NCBI RefSeq assembly: GCF_014960965.1
Contig: NZ_CP063169.1
Coordinates: 3,567,581 to 3,631,580, forward strand
DNA length: 64,000 nucleotides
Source: Ruania alkalisoli
GTDB taxonomy: Bacteria; Actinomycetota; Actinomycetes; Actinomycetales; Beutenbergiaceae
Reading direction: 5' to 3'
Position numbers and translations under genes: made by a program. The notes under the pieces were generated by a model, which saw only the letters and a list, made by a program, of their open reading frames with translations, was not told where the DNA came from and did no database searches. Below, one piece after another: positions 8,651 to 18,005 of the stretch (positions are counted from its first letter, which is position 1; each line of letters starts with the position of its first letter).

Positions 8651-10391
8651 TCAGAACGGCGGCGGGTCGGTGCCGCCGGTCCCGGCAATTCTGCCCGTGC
8701 TGGTGTACGCGGTGGTCTGGTGGGTCCTACTCGCGGGGGCGTGCTCTCCAGTGAATGGCCGCACCTGATGGCGGCGGTTGGGCATGCCCTGGGCGGTCGC
8801 CCGCATCGAGGCCAAGGCACGCTGCCGGGCCCGGACCACCGGCCCGCCCCGTGTGCCGGGCAGCAGGAAGGTGGTGGCCGGGGTGACCAGGTACTGGGTC
8901 CCGTGCGGGTCACACCAGTAGTAGGTACCCGGGTTGAGCATCACATAGGACCACCCGTCATGGGTTTTGCATCGGTGGTGGCGGCGACACAGACTTCCGA
9001 GATTGGCCGACCTGGTCGGCCCGCCCTGCTCGTGCGGGGTGATGTGATCCCGGTCCGCTGACCGGGCCAACCGGTTGCAGAACGGGAACGCACAGGTGCG
9101 ATCGCGCAGGATCGCCTGCTCACGAAGCTTCGGGCTGGCCTCATAGGTAGTAGCCGAGTAGTCCTCGGCCAGATCGATCACCGGGCGCACGATCACACTC
9201 CCCCGCGGCCCCGCACCAGGACCGCACCTGCTCGGTCGTGACCGGCGAGCGCGTGTTCTCACACCGACCCACTCGAGGATCGAACCCGCTGTCAGCAGGG
9301 TCGGTGACGTCGGCTGGATTGGTGGGATCGGCAATTTCAGTGGGGTTGGCGGCGAGGTGAAGGTAGAGCATCACCGTGCGCCCGTTCACCCCGGGGTCTG
9401 GGACCGGGCCGGAACCGCCCGCCGCGCCGGGGGTACTGGGGGTACTGCTGACGCGGCTGCACGTGCCGATGCTGGTGCTGCCTGCGCTGATATCGCCGAC
9501 GTTGGGTGCCTCCGCACTGGCCGCCTCCCCACTATCCGTCTCCGCGTCGGCGTTGCCAGCCGGCAGGGATACCTTCCCGCGGGCGAGGTCACCTAACGCC
9601 ATCGAGCGGCGTACGTCCTCACTCGCGTCGGGCATGAAGGCTCTCAGTGCTGCCGCGCGGGCTGCCACGGCTGCTTCCAGGTCCAGCGCGTCTGCCAGGT
9701 CCAGTCCGCCCTCGAAGTTCACGACCGCGGTCGAACCGGGCACGTGAGGGTCACCAGCATCCCCGAGGTGGATCTCGACCCGGCGCGCTTCCAGCGCGGC
9801 CTGCGCTTCAGCACGCGCCTGCTCAGGGTCGTAGTGGTCCATCGCGGCCGCCACCGCCCGCTCGATCTGCGCCCTGCTACAGGACCCGATCGACCAGGCG
9901 ACCTGCCGATCCACCCACCCCGCACCCTCGAACGGAAGCTTCTTCGTCAACCGGGCCACCGCCCGCGCCCGGTGGAAACTGACCTGCCCGGCCCGAACCC
10001 TCGACCACAGGGCCGGGAGCCGGTACGCCAACTCGACCACGGCCCCGACATAGGACAGCGCGGCCTCGTTCGACTGCCCCAACGTGGCCGCCAACCGGGC
10101 AAACCCCAAATCCGAGACCCACGGGGCACCCTGCCCCGCAAGACGCATCGGTTCTTCCGTGCCCGGAACCGTCGACCCCGGCAGATCGATGTCCACCTCA
10201 GGGTCGTACACGCCAACAGCACCCGCACCGTCCTCGCTGGGCTCGACCGCTCGCTCAGCGACCCAGGAGACCACCAACTCGGCACACTCGATCTCCACCG
10301 CGCGGGCCGCAGCCCGGTTCTCCCGCACAGCCGCCAGCACATCACGCTCAGCCGAAGCCGAGAACGCGGAACCAGTAGCTGTCGAGGTCAT
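8651..10391 (-). pseudogene. DUF222/HNH endonuclease (13E12-repeat type), frameshifted
   Basis: The reading frame starts at ATG 10391 after GGGAGG and encodes a DUF222 domain up to TTEQVRSWCG. It then slips frame at a run of five C (9200-9204 on the + strand). The -1 continuation gives the expected SVIVRPVIDL and an HNH nuclease core (CAFPFCNRLARSADRDHI, then NLGSLCRRHHRCKTH) down to TGA 8651. Without the extra base it would be one protein of roughly 580 residues, as in the family. Either a disrupted gene or an assembly error. DUF222-HNH genes are multi-copy and mobile-like in actinobacteria. This one splits the beta-propeller array. Confidence 0.85.
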
Positions 10392-10543
10392 GACATCACC
10401 CTCCCACCCACCACCGACATCCGGCCGTTTACCCAGGTCAGAAGGCCAGACTCGGCCCATACAGCCGTGACGACAGTTCCTGCGAAGGGAGTCGTGCAGA
10501 CGCACCCGCCACGACGCAGATCGCTAGGGACCGAGGGCTAGGT

Positions 10544-10549
10544 CATGAT
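10544..10549 (+). promoter_or_regulatory. -10 box of probable leaderless promoter, paralogue 2
   Basis: CATGAT with exactly 6 nt to ATG 10556; same arrangement as before paralogues 1 and 5. It probably drives paralogues 2-3-4, which overlap one another. Confidence 0.5.
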
Positions 10550-10555
10550 GGACGG

Positions 10556-11794
10556 ATGGGGACGAGGGACGTCGAGGAGTTCGCGCTCGACTCGGGCAGC
10601 GATGACGCTACTCTCCCGCGCCCCGGCAGCAGGGGCGACCACTCAGCACCGCATCGGCTGTGGCCGGGACTGCCGTGGGTCGCAGCGGCGCTGACGCTGA
10701 TCCTCGCCGGCGTCGTGGCTGCCCCTGCGCCGGGTGCGGTCGTGAGCCCCTGGGGGTACGTGCCCGGCCTGGGCGAGGAACCCGAGCTCGCATGGGAGCT
10801 GGAGACCACCGAGATCACGGGTATGTGGGCATTTCGTGGGGTGCTGGCGATCGCAGAGCTGGAGCAAGTGCGCGGGATCGACGCCGCGAGCGGAGCCGAG
10901 CGGTGGCGCGTCGAGAGCAAAGCAGCCCAATGCGGCTCGGACGGGTCCCGTCTGACCTGCACCTCGATCGACGACGAGATCATCATGATCGACCCTGTTT
11001 CTGGCAACGTGGACGACTCGGTATCCGTGCCAGGAGCCTACGCAGCCACGGCTCACGACGACGACATCATCGTGGCCACCTCGAGCGCGATTCAGCGCAT
11101 CCGCGCCGATGGCACCGTCGTATGGTCCACGCCGCTGCCGGAGGGGACCCCGGTCTACGCCGGTCCGGCGGTGATTGACGGCCACGTCCTGGTCGGCACC
11201 GACGCTGCTCGAGGAGGCCAGCCTCCACCGCTGGACGTCGAGACCGGCGAACCAGGCGACCCGGCGGAGGTCGGCCAGACCGTGTACCGAATCCGGGACG
11301 GTGCCTGGGTGACGAGCCACCCAGGCTCTCTCTGGCTGTTCTTGCGCGGCGAGACCGTCCGCTCGATGCCGGCCACAGCACCGGCGATGATTGTGACGAC
11401 CGACCCGAGCCTGCTGGACTCTGAACTGCCCGCGACGGACGACGAGTGGCACCCGCTCGCCATCCTCCCCGACGTCGCGATCGGAAACATCAACGACGAC
11501 ACCCTCGGTTCGACGCTCATGGCGATCGATACCAGCACAGGCGAGGAACTGTGGCGATCCGAGGCCCTGATGCACTGGTTCAGCACGCCGATCGTCGACC
11601 GTGACACCCTGGCCGCCCCGGTGCTCAATCCCGAACTTGGGAGAATCTCGACGGTCATCGCCCTGAACGTCGACACCGGCGAGGAACGCTGGCGGATCGA
11701 TCGAGCGACCGAGCTGTACGGGATCACCGCCGGAGGCGGCTACCTGTTCCTCCAGGATGCCCTGGGCATCTCAGCCTGGGAACTGACCGGCTGA
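10556..11794 (+). CDS. Membrane-anchored PQQ-like beta-propeller protein, array paralogue 2
   Basis: 412 residues. N-terminal tag TRDVEEFAL, one membrane segment (about 39-60), then an extracytoplasmic domain with blades such as IDAASGAERW and LNVDTGEERW. It keeps the first Cys pair (AQCGSDGSRLTC) but lacks the CPC motif. With paralogue 3 it shares a post-membrane segment (PWGYVPGLGEEPE here), so these two form a distinct subgroup. The stop is fused to the next start (TGATG), indicating translational coupling. Confidence 0.8.
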   Translation: MGTRDVEEFALDSGSDDATLPRPGSRGDHSAPHRLWPGLPWVAAALTLILAGVVAAPAPGAVVSPWGYVPGLGEEPELAWELETTEITGMWAFRGVLAIAELEQVRGIDAASGAERWRVESKAAQCGSDGSRLTCTSIDDEIIMIDPVSGNVDDSVSVPGAYAATAHDDDIIVATSSAIQRIRADGTVVWSTPLPEGTPVYAGPAVIDGHVLVGTDAARGGQPPPLDVETGEPGDPAEVGQTVYRIRDGAWVTSHPGSLWLFLRGETVRSMPATAPAMIVTTDPSLLDSELPATDDEWHPLAILPDVAIGNINDDTLGSTLMAIDTSTGEELWRSEALMHWFSTPIVDRDTLAAPVLNPELGRISTVIALNVDTGEERWRIDRATELYGITAGGGYLFLQDALGISAWELTG

Positions 11795-12972
11795 TGCGTT
11801 CCACCGACGAGTTCGAACCGGCACCCACGTCGCCCACCAGCCCAGAGGCAGCCCGACGGCGACCCCAAGTCTGGTCACGCCCGTGGCCCTGGGCGGTGCT
11901 CGCCGTCCTGCTCGTGGTGGCGGCGGTCCTCACCGTCCCGCGACCTGGTCCGGTGGTCAACCCATGGGGGTACCTGCCCAACCTCGACGACGAGCCGGAG
12001 CAGGCCTGGGAGACCAACCTCACGGCAGATGCGTTCTGGCTGTTCTCGGGTGTGGTGGTCGCGCGTGGCCCCGACGGCGTCACCGGCCTCGACTCGGCGA
12101 GTGGCGAGGAGATCTGGAGCGTCCAGGCCGAGGAACCCGCCTGCACCTCCGACGGCGTCGACCTCACCTGCACCACCGGCCCCGACACGGTGGAGGTCAT
12201 CGACCCACGATCGGGCCGGGCACGGCAGTATGACGTCCCCGGAGTCGCTGCTGCCGCGAGCGTGGACCGCGATATCGTCGCGGTCACCACCCACGACATT
12301 CGTCGTGTGAACGGGAGCGGCCGGGTCATCTGGCGGAGCGAAATCGTCTTCGGCCGCGCGATGAACGCGCCGCCGGAACTGATCCATAGCACGGTAGCGG
12401 TCAGATCCATCAGGTCAGGAAGCACCCTCCTCGACGCCGAGACTGGGGAGGAGGTCTCCGTACCCGACGCCAGCCGTTCTCCACACTCTGTCCGTGATGG
12501 GCTGTGGCGGTCGACTGACCTGAGCGCCACCTGGCTGTATGTACGAAACGACCCGCCGCTGGCGTTCAGCGGTTGGATCTCCTCGGGGATCGCGACGCCG
12601 GACCCCACCCTGATCCGGGCCATCGACGAGAAAGAGCTGAACCGCTGGCGCCCAGTCGCCTTCCTCCCGGAGGTGACTCTGGGGCTCCTCACCATGCGTG
12701 AACACGGTCCCGGCGTGCTCATCGCCGAGGCTCCCGACACAGGCGAGGAACTGTGGCGCACCGGGCCGGATGTGTCGATGTGGGACCCACCATTGATCGG
12801 GCCCGAGACGTTCCTCTACTCCGACTCCACCGAGTTGATCGCACTCGATATCTCCACCGGCGACACGCGCTGGACGATCGCACCACAGGACGTCATCCTC
12901 GATTTCTCCAGTGACGGCGAGCGCCTCTACATCCTGGACGAGACGGGCGTCAGCGGGTGGGATCTGTCGTGA
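11794..12972 (+). CDS. Membrane-anchored PQQ-like beta-propeller protein, array paralogue 3
   Basis: 392 residues, the shortest member. ATG 11794 overlaps the preceding stop by one base. N-terminus RSTDEFEPA, Arg-rich stretch RRRPQVWSRPWPW, one membrane segment (about 29-50), then WGYLPNLDDEPE as in paralogue 2. It has the Cys pair PACTSDGVDLTC but no CPC. Blade motifs include LDSASGEEIW and DTGEELW. It ends in a GTGA overlap with paralogue 4, so paralogues 2-4 are one translational unit. Confidence 0.8.
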   Translation: MRSTDEFEPAPTSPTSPEAARRRPQVWSRPWPWAVLAVLLVVAAVLTVPRPGPVVNPWGYLPNLDDEPEQAWETNLTADAFWLFSGVVVARGPDGVTGLDSASGEEIWSVQAEEPACTSDGVDLTCTTGPDTVEVIDPRSGRARQYDVPGVAAAASVDRDIVAVTTHDIRRVNGSGRVIWRSEIVFGRAMNAPPELIHSTVAVRSIRSGSTLLDAETGEEVSVPDASRSPHSVRDGLWRSTDLSATWLYVRNDPPLAFSGWISSGIATPDPTLIRAIDEKELNRWRPVAFLPEVTLGLLTMREHGPGVLIAEAPDTGEELWRTGPDVSMWDPPLIGPETFLYSDSTELIALDISTGDTRWTIAPQDVILDFSSDGERLYILDETGVSGWDLS

Positions 12973-14252
12973 AGGAACGCGAGGAGTTCGAGCTCGGAGA
13001 CAGCCTCGACGCACCTCATACCGACAGTCCCCGACGGCGACCCCAGACCTGGTCGGGCCCGTGGCCCTGGGCGATGGTCGCCGTCGTGCTCCTCGTGACC
13101 GCAGTGGTGATCTCTCCGCAGGGCGAACGCCCGATCCCGACGGCGGAAGTCGCCTGGGTAGTGGACGTTGCGCCCGGAACGCACCCCACGGTCTGGGCCG
13201 TCGACGACCACATCGTGACAGTCGAGGCCGACGCGGTCGTGGCGCGTTCCGCCGCCGATGGAGAGCGGCAATGGCATGTTCCGCTTCAGGACCCGGTGTG
13301 CTCCTCGGACGGGGTGCGGCTCGCGTGTGTGAGCACGGCCGGTCCGGACGGCGAGGTCACGCTGATCGCAGCCGACGGCAGCACCCAGACACGGCATGTT
13401 CCGGGAGCCCAGGTGGCCACCCCGCTGGGATCGGACGTCATCCTGGTTGGCGGCGACATGGAGGCGCCGTGGGCAGCGCGCCTCGATCAGTCCGGAGCGA
13501 CAGTATGGCGCTCTAACCTCGAGCTGCGTTTTGTCGACACCGACCGCACATCATTCGGCTACCTCCACGCGACGCAGCAGCGCGTCCTCTGGCGACTGAA
13601 ATCTCGGGACAACTACTGGCCGGCCGTCGAGGCCATCGACCCGTCGGACGGCTCCATGCTGCGCATCACATCACCACTCAGTTCCTTCACCGAGCCCGAA
13701 GAAAACGAGGACCTAGTCGTGCTGGAGTCTGATGAACGTTCGTCAGAGACAGCCCAGTTCGCCCTCCGCAGCGACGGTGTGGCTGAGCATGCCGCTGGTC
13801 CCCTGCTGTGGCGGTGGGACGACGGCGAGACCCCGCTGGCCATCGACGCAGCCGCGCTCTACACGGCGATGCGAAACGAGAGTCTGCACCCGGCCAACGG
13901 TGAGCCACCACAGCTGGATGGCACGCTCGAGCCGGTGAACGTGCGCCTGCGCGATCTCACCTCGGGCGCGATACTGGCCGAGGCTGAATCTCCCTATCCC
14001 GACCTCACCTGCCCCTGCACTGCCGCAGCGAGCGGGGTGGTGGCTCGAGCCCTCACGACCACCGACGGCCGCACATTGTCCGAAGGAGAGGCCCACTTCG
14101 ACCTGGCGTTCGTCAGTCGAGAAACCGCCACGCCCGCCTGGCGCTACCCGCTTGAGGCCGAGTTCCGCAACTCGCCCGCCCGACTCGCAAGTCACGGCGA
14201 CACCGTCGTCGTATGGGTCGGTGGGGAGGTCGTGGCGCTGACTGCTCCGTGA
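12969..14252 (+). CDS. Membrane-anchored PQQ-like beta-propeller protein, array paralogue 4
   Basis: 427 residues from GTG 12969 (GTGA overlap; a GTG at 12957 is less likely). Acidic tag KEREEFELGD, then PRRRPQTW and a membrane segment (about 36-57). Cys pair DPVCSSDGVRLAC and a CPC motif (DLTCPCTAA). Seventy bases spanning the Arg-rich stretch and membrane segment are identical to paralogue 6 although the rest has diverged, which suggests gene conversion. Blade motifs are degenerate, so the propeller assignment rests on family resemblance. Confidence 0.78.
   Translation: MKEREEFELGDSLDAPHTDSPRRRPQTWSGPWPWAMVAVVLLVTAVVISPQGERPIPTAEVAWVVDVAPGTHPTVWAVDDHIVTVEADAVVARSAADGERQWHVPLQDPVCSSDGVRLACVSTAGPDGEVTLIAADGSTQTRHVPGAQVATPLGSDVILVGGDMEAPWAARLDQSGATVWRSNLELRFVDTDRTSFGYLHATQQRVLWRLKSRDNYWPAVEAIDPSDGSMLRITSPLSSFTEPEENEDLVVLESDERSSETAQFALRSDGVAEHAAGPLLWRWDDGETPLAIDAAALYTAMRNESLHPANGEPPQLDGTLEPVNVRLRDLTSGAILAEAESPYPDLTCPCTAAASGVVARALTTTDGRTLSEGEAHFDLAFVSRETATPAWRYPLEAEFRNSPARLASHGDTVVVWVGGEVVALTAP
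13028..13097 (+). repeat. 70-bp exact direct repeat, copy 1 (in paralogue 4)
   Basis: Base-for-base identical to 15614-15683 in paralogue 6. It encodes the basic stretch and most of the membrane segment. Identity falls sharply on both sides, which fits recent gene conversion or recombination between paralogues. Confidence 0.9.
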
Positions 14253-14271
14253 GCGATCGACCCCGAGTTGG

Positions 14272-14277
14272 CATGAT
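14272..14277 (+). promoter_or_regulatory. -10 box of probable leaderless promoter, paralogue 5
   Basis: CATGAT with exactly 6 nt to ATG 14284, as before paralogues 1 and 2. It lies in the 31-nt gap after paralogue 4 and probably drives paralogues 5 and 6. Confidence 0.5.
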
Positions 14278-14283
14278 GGGACG

Positions 14284-15543
14284 ATGGGGAGAAGGGACGC
14301 CGAAGAGTTTGCGCTGAGCTCGTCCAACGTAGCGGACACGGCGGAAGCGGCCGGCGGACCTCGTGGGCGAGGGCGTGTGCGGGTCGCATCCTCACCGTGG
14401 CTGTGGGTGCTACTGGCCGTGGTGCTTCTGGTGGCTGGCGCCATCACCTCCCCGCGCCTGCTGTCGCCCGAGCCTGAGGCCGCCTGGCAGGTGGAGTTGG
14501 ACCCGGGGTCGGCACCGAGGGTGTGGGTACTGCCGCGGGTCGTGCTCGCGACCACAGCAACCGGGCTCGTCGCCTTCGACGCCGACGGTCAGCGGCTCTG
14601 GGGCCTCGACCTCGACGACCCGACCTGCACGACCGCCCAGGAGGAGCTGATCTGCGTTCACGGTGAGGCCGGCGAGGCGACGGTGAGCGTGGTAGCTGCT
14701 GATGGCGCATGGAGCGACCTGTCGATGCCCGGCGCCGACGTCGCGGCCAGGACCCCCACAGGCGACCTGGTCGTGGCCGGCAGCAATGCAGCGACCTCCT
14801 GGCTCGGGCGCTACTCCCCCGACGGCGAGGAACAGTGGGTGCAGGAGCAGGCCGGTGGCGTCTCGTGGGCGGACCTGACCGTCCAGCAGGACGTAGTGAC
14901 CGCCATGGCTGGTCCGTCGCCTGACCTGTCCGGGCTGATCTGGACGGCGTACGTAGCCGACGGCGCCCCCGCGAGCATGTCATTCGCGCAGATCGGCAGC
15001 GTCACGACCACCGCAGTGGACGATCCCCGGTTCGAATCGGACACCCACCGGCCGCTATGGCTGGCCTCACGCGACCTGACCGAGCACCCGGATGCAGCGA
15101 TCACCGTCGACCTCCAGAACTCCACCGGCATCGCCCGGTTCGAGGACCCTGGCGGCGCCGTCATCAGCTGGGCCTCAGAAGTTCCGCTCGCGGCGCTCGG
15201 CACGACCGTCTACACCTCCTCGAACGATCTCCATGACGCTGCGCTGAGCGCCGTCGAGGCCCCCGACGGGAGGCATCGATGGTCCGTGACCCTGCCCGGG
15301 TCCGTCCAACCGGTCTGCCCGTGCGCAGCAACCGAGGGCACGTTCACGGTCGCCGGCGTCGACGGAGGAGTGGCTCGCCCCGGCTCCGGCGAGGTCGAGT
15401 TGCTCTTCCTCGATCAGCGTGAAGGCCGGGTCCGTGCTCGCCTCCCGATCGGATCCGGCCCGTGGTCGCTCGCCTCGGACGGGCACGCGACCTATCTGTT
15501 CGCCGACGGCGTCCTGTCGGCATTCCTTGACCCCCGGGCATGA
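14284..15543 (+). CDS. Membrane-anchored PQQ-like beta-propeller protein, array paralogue 5
   Basis: 419 residues. N-terminus GRRDAEEFALSS closely matches paralogues 1 and 2. One membrane segment (about 39-60). Cys pair DPTCTTAQEELIC and a CPC motif (QPVCPCAAT). Blade-like motifs include FDADGQRLWGLD and VEAPDGRHRWSV. The stop TGA 15541-15543 overlaps the ATGA start of paralogue 6, so the two are coupled. Confidence 0.78.
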   Translation: MGRRDAEEFALSSSNVADTAEAAGGPRGRGRVRVASSPWLWVLLAVVLLVAGAITSPRLLSPEPEAAWQVELDPGSAPRVWVLPRVVLATTATGLVAFDADGQRLWGLDLDDPTCTTAQEELICVHGEAGEATVSVVAADGAWSDLSMPGADVAARTPTGDLVVAGSNAATSWLGRYSPDGEEQWVQEQAGGVSWADLTVQQDVVTAMAGPSPDLSGLIWTAYVADGAPASMSFAQIGSVTTTAVDDPRFESDTHRPLWLASRDLTEHPDAAITVDLQNSTGIARFEDPGGAVISWASEVPLAALGTTVYTSSNDLHDAALSAVEAPDGRHRWSVTLPGSVQPVCPCAATEGTFTVAGVDGGVARPGSGEVELLFLDQREGRVRARLPIGSGPWSLASDGHATYLFADGVLSAFLDPRA

Positions 15544-16856
15544 TGGGACAGATGGCTCACGACGAGTTCACGATCGCCGGTGAGGATCCGGCGGCCGCCC
15601 ACGCAACCCCACCTCCCCGACGGCGACCCCAGACCTGGTCGGGCCCGTGGCCCTGGGCGATGGTCGCCGTCGTGCTCCTCGTGGCGGGTGTGGTGACCTC
15701 TCCGCAGGGCGAACGCCCCGTGCCGACGGCGGACGTGGCCTGGTCGGTTCCGCTCAGCGGGGCAGCACATCCCGGGGTGTGGGTGATCGATGACATCGTG
15801 GCCGTGAGCGAAGGAGACGGGATCGTCGGACGCGCCGTCGCCGACGGCGACGAACGCTGGCGGGTGGGCGTGCGGGAGCCGCGCTGTGCATCCGATGGAG
15901 TGCGGCTCGCATGCGTCCCGTCCGGTCCTCCGTCGCGAGCCACCGGCGGAGTGATCACGGTGATCGATGCCGATGGTGGAACGATGGTGGCCGAGGTCGA
16001 GGGCGCGCAGCTGGCGAGCCCTCTCGGCGAGGACCTGGTGGTGGCCGGCGGAACCGGCGACGACGAGCGCTGGCTCGCCCGGATCGGCCCCGGCGACGCG
16101 CAACTGTGGCGCACCGTGGTGACCCCCGAATCGCCGAGCCGCTCGGTGCAGCTGTCCTTCGATGAGCTCACGGTGAACGGGCGCTACGTGACCTGGTGGT
16201 TCGCCGAGGACGACGTGCGCTGGCCCGAGCCTGGCATGCTCGATCCAGCCACCGGCGAGCGCCTGCCGACCCTGACCGCCGCACCGTACACCTCAAGTCT
16301 CCCGCTGGAGTTCGAACGGACGCTGACCTACCTGGAAGCCGACTCGCGCTCCTCGGACCACCCGGTGGCTGTCATGACGGGTGGCGTGGCCGAGAGCGTC
16401 GAGGGCGCATGGCTCTGGCGGTGGGACGCCGACGAGCAGCCGATCGCGGTCTCATCTGCAGAGGTCGCAACGACCGTATTGCCCGACTTCACCAGCGCGC
16501 TCGAAGGAACCGAGCCACTGGGCTACGCCACGCTCCGGACCCGTGCCCTGATCGAGGGCGATGCCGAGGGGACGGTGAGTGACTACCGCGTGTTCAGATG
16601 CCCCTGCGCGTGGGTGGGAAACACTGTGGTCGCCCAGGGCTACTGGGTTGAGGACATCGAGGCGCTCCGGCAAAGACAGCACCGGATCGATCTGGTGATG
16701 ATCCAGGGGACCGAGGTGATCGAGCGGTTCGAGGTGCAACAACTGACCGCGGAGAACCCGCGCGCACAGGAGTGGGAGATCGCCACCGATGACACGACGA
16801 TCTACGTGCGTCAGGGTGGGCGCTTGCTCGCTCTGGAAGGAGTCCTCGATCTCTAG
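15540..16856 (+). CDS. Membrane-anchored PQQ-like beta-propeller protein, array paralogue 6
   Basis: 438 residues from ATG 15540, or 434 from ATG 15552, which matches the paralogues better (AHDEFTIAGE). The CATGATGG motif of the other promoters is present here but overlaps the previous stop, and its spacing to ATG 15552 is 7 nt. PRRRPQTW and the membrane segment are encoded by the 70-bp repeat shared with paralogue 4. Cys pair EPRCASDGVRLAC and a CPC motif (FRCPCAWVG). Last member of the array; only 22 nt separate its end from the convergent dehydrogenase gene. Confidence 0.78.
   Translation: MMGQMAHDEFTIAGEDPAAAHATPPPRRRPQTWSGPWPWAMVAVVLLVAGVVTSPQGERPVPTADVAWSVPLSGAAHPGVWVIDDIVAVSEGDGIVGRAVADGDERWRVGVREPRCASDGVRLACVPSGPPSRATGGVITVIDADGGTMVAEVEGAQLASPLGEDLVVAGGTGDDERWLARIGPGDAQLWRTVVTPESPSRSVQLSFDELTVNGRYVTWWFAEDDVRWPEPGMLDPATGERLPTLTAAPYTSSLPLEFERTLTYLEADSRSSDHPVAVMTGGVAESVEGAWLWRWDADEQPIAVSSAEVATTVLPDFTSALEGTEPLGYATLRTRALIEGDAEGTVSDYRVFRCPCAWVGNTVVAQGYWVEDIEALRQRQHRIDLVMIQGTEVIERFEVQQLTAENPRAQEWEIATDDTTIYVRQGGRLLALEGVLDL
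15614..15683 (+). repeat. 70-bp exact direct repeat, copy 2 (in paralogue 6)
   Basis: Second copy of the segment at 13028-13097; see that entry. Confidence 0.9.
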
Positions 16857-16878
16857 GCGCGATCCCGTCTTCAAGCTC

Positions 16879-17880
16879 TCAAGCCGAAACCGCAAGCTCA
16901 GCCTGGGCGACCGCGTGCCGTAGCGGCAGACCGCCTACCAGCCGTTCGACCTCGTCGACGGCGCTGCGGCCCAGCCGGCGCAGCTCGTTGCCGGCCGAGC
17001 CTGCGACATGCGGTGTCAGGAGAACTGCCGGGTGCGAGAGGAGCGGATCAGAGGGCGGAAGCGGTTCCGGATCCGTCACGTCCAGGACGGCATAGAGCGG
17101 TCGCCTCTGGATCTCGTGCCGCAGGGCCTCATGATCCAGCAGGGAGCCGCGAGCGGTGTTGATGAGAACCGCGCCCTCACACATCGCCGCCAGCACTGGC
17201 GCATCGATCATGTGCCGCGTCTCGGGCAGGGCAGGCGCATGGACGGACAGCACGTCCGAACGTTCGGCCAGCTCGATCAGGGAACCGACGAGCTCGGCGC
17301 GCCCGGCGAGCTCACGCTCGCCGACCCATGGGTCGTAGACCAGCACATCCACATCCAGCGCTGCGAGCATCTCGATCACGCGTCGACCGGTCCGCGAGGC
17401 GCCCACGATCCCGACCGTCGTCCCATAGTTTCCGACCTGCTGCAGCGGATTCCACCCACCCCGGGGGTCATGACTCGCCGGCCACAACACACGCTTCCCA
17501 GCCAGGATGATCATCGCGAGGGTGTACTCGGCCACCGGCTGCGCGTTGGCCGTCGCAGCGCTGGAGACCAGGACTCCACGTTGCCACGCGACCGGATCGA
17601 CCCACCACTTCACCGAGCCCGCGCTGTGCACCACGGCACGCAACCGCGGAGCACGGTCGAGCAGCTCTGCAGTGATGCGCGGCGTCCCCCAGCTGGTGAT
17701 GAGGATCTCGGTCCGGGCAAGCGCGCGGGCAGCATCCTCGGAGTCCAGTGGCGATAGCAGCCTGTCGTCCAGATCCACCAGGCCCCGGAGTCGATCCATC
17801 GTCTCCGGACCGAACAGCCCGTCCCGTAACTCGATCGACTCCATCGCCATCGTCGTGCGCGGCTTGTGCACCGGTTCCAC
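16879..17880 (-). CDS. D-2-hydroxyacid dehydrogenase family protein
   Basis: 333 residues from GTG 17880, chosen because the longer frame (TTG 17949) has poor third-position GC and GAGG sits before this GTG. The Rossmann turn is VGIVGASRTGRRV. Catalytic residues of the family are in place: Arg in NTARGSLLD, Glu in DVTDPEPLPP, His in LTPHVAGSAG. Substrates in the family range from phosphoglycerate to sugar acids; this one is unassigned. It is transcribed divergently from a DeoR/LacI-type regulator with an inverted repeat between them, so it probably belongs to that regulator's sugar regulon together with the importer at 19.3-25.8 kb. Confidence 0.85.
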   Translation of the reverse strand: MEPVHKPRTTMAMESIELRDGLFGPETMDRLRGLVDLDDRLLSPLDSEDAARALARTEILITSWGTPRITAELLDRAPRLRAVVHSAGSVKWWVDPVAWQRGVLVSSAATANAQPVAEYTLAMIILAGKRVLWPASHDPRGGWNPLQQVGNYGTTVGIVGASRTGRRVIEMLAALDVDVLVYDPWVGERELAGRAELVGSLIELAERSDVLSVHAPALPETRHMIDAPVLAAMCEGAVLINTARGSLLDHEALRHEIQRRPLYAVLDVTDPEPLPPSDPLLSHPAVLLTPHVAGSAGNELRRLGRSAVDEVERLVGGLPLRHAVAQAELAVSA

Positions 17881-17944
17881 CCATCCTCGGTCATTGGATC
17901 CGGGCACATCATGGCGGAGAACTCTACGAATCTCGTCAGATATA

Positions 17945-17963
17945 GACAAAAGTGATCTTTGTC
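17945..17963. promoter_or_regulatory. Inverted-repeat operator candidate between divergent genes
   Basis: GACAAA, 7 nt, TTTGTC lies between the dehydrogenase and the DeoR/LacI-type regulator gene. Related TTTTGTC/TTTTCGTC repeats occur before the importer at 19134-19151. Likely binding site of the adjacent regulator. Confidence 0.5.
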
Positions 17964-18005
17964 CGTCACGATGCCGACATCACCTGGTCACCTGCTGGAG
18001 AACTG

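Noticed and set aside
15539-15551. CATGAT as a leaderless promoter for paralogue 6
   Set aside because: The spacing is 7 nt to ATG 15552, and the box overlaps the previous stop, so translational coupling is the simpler explanation.
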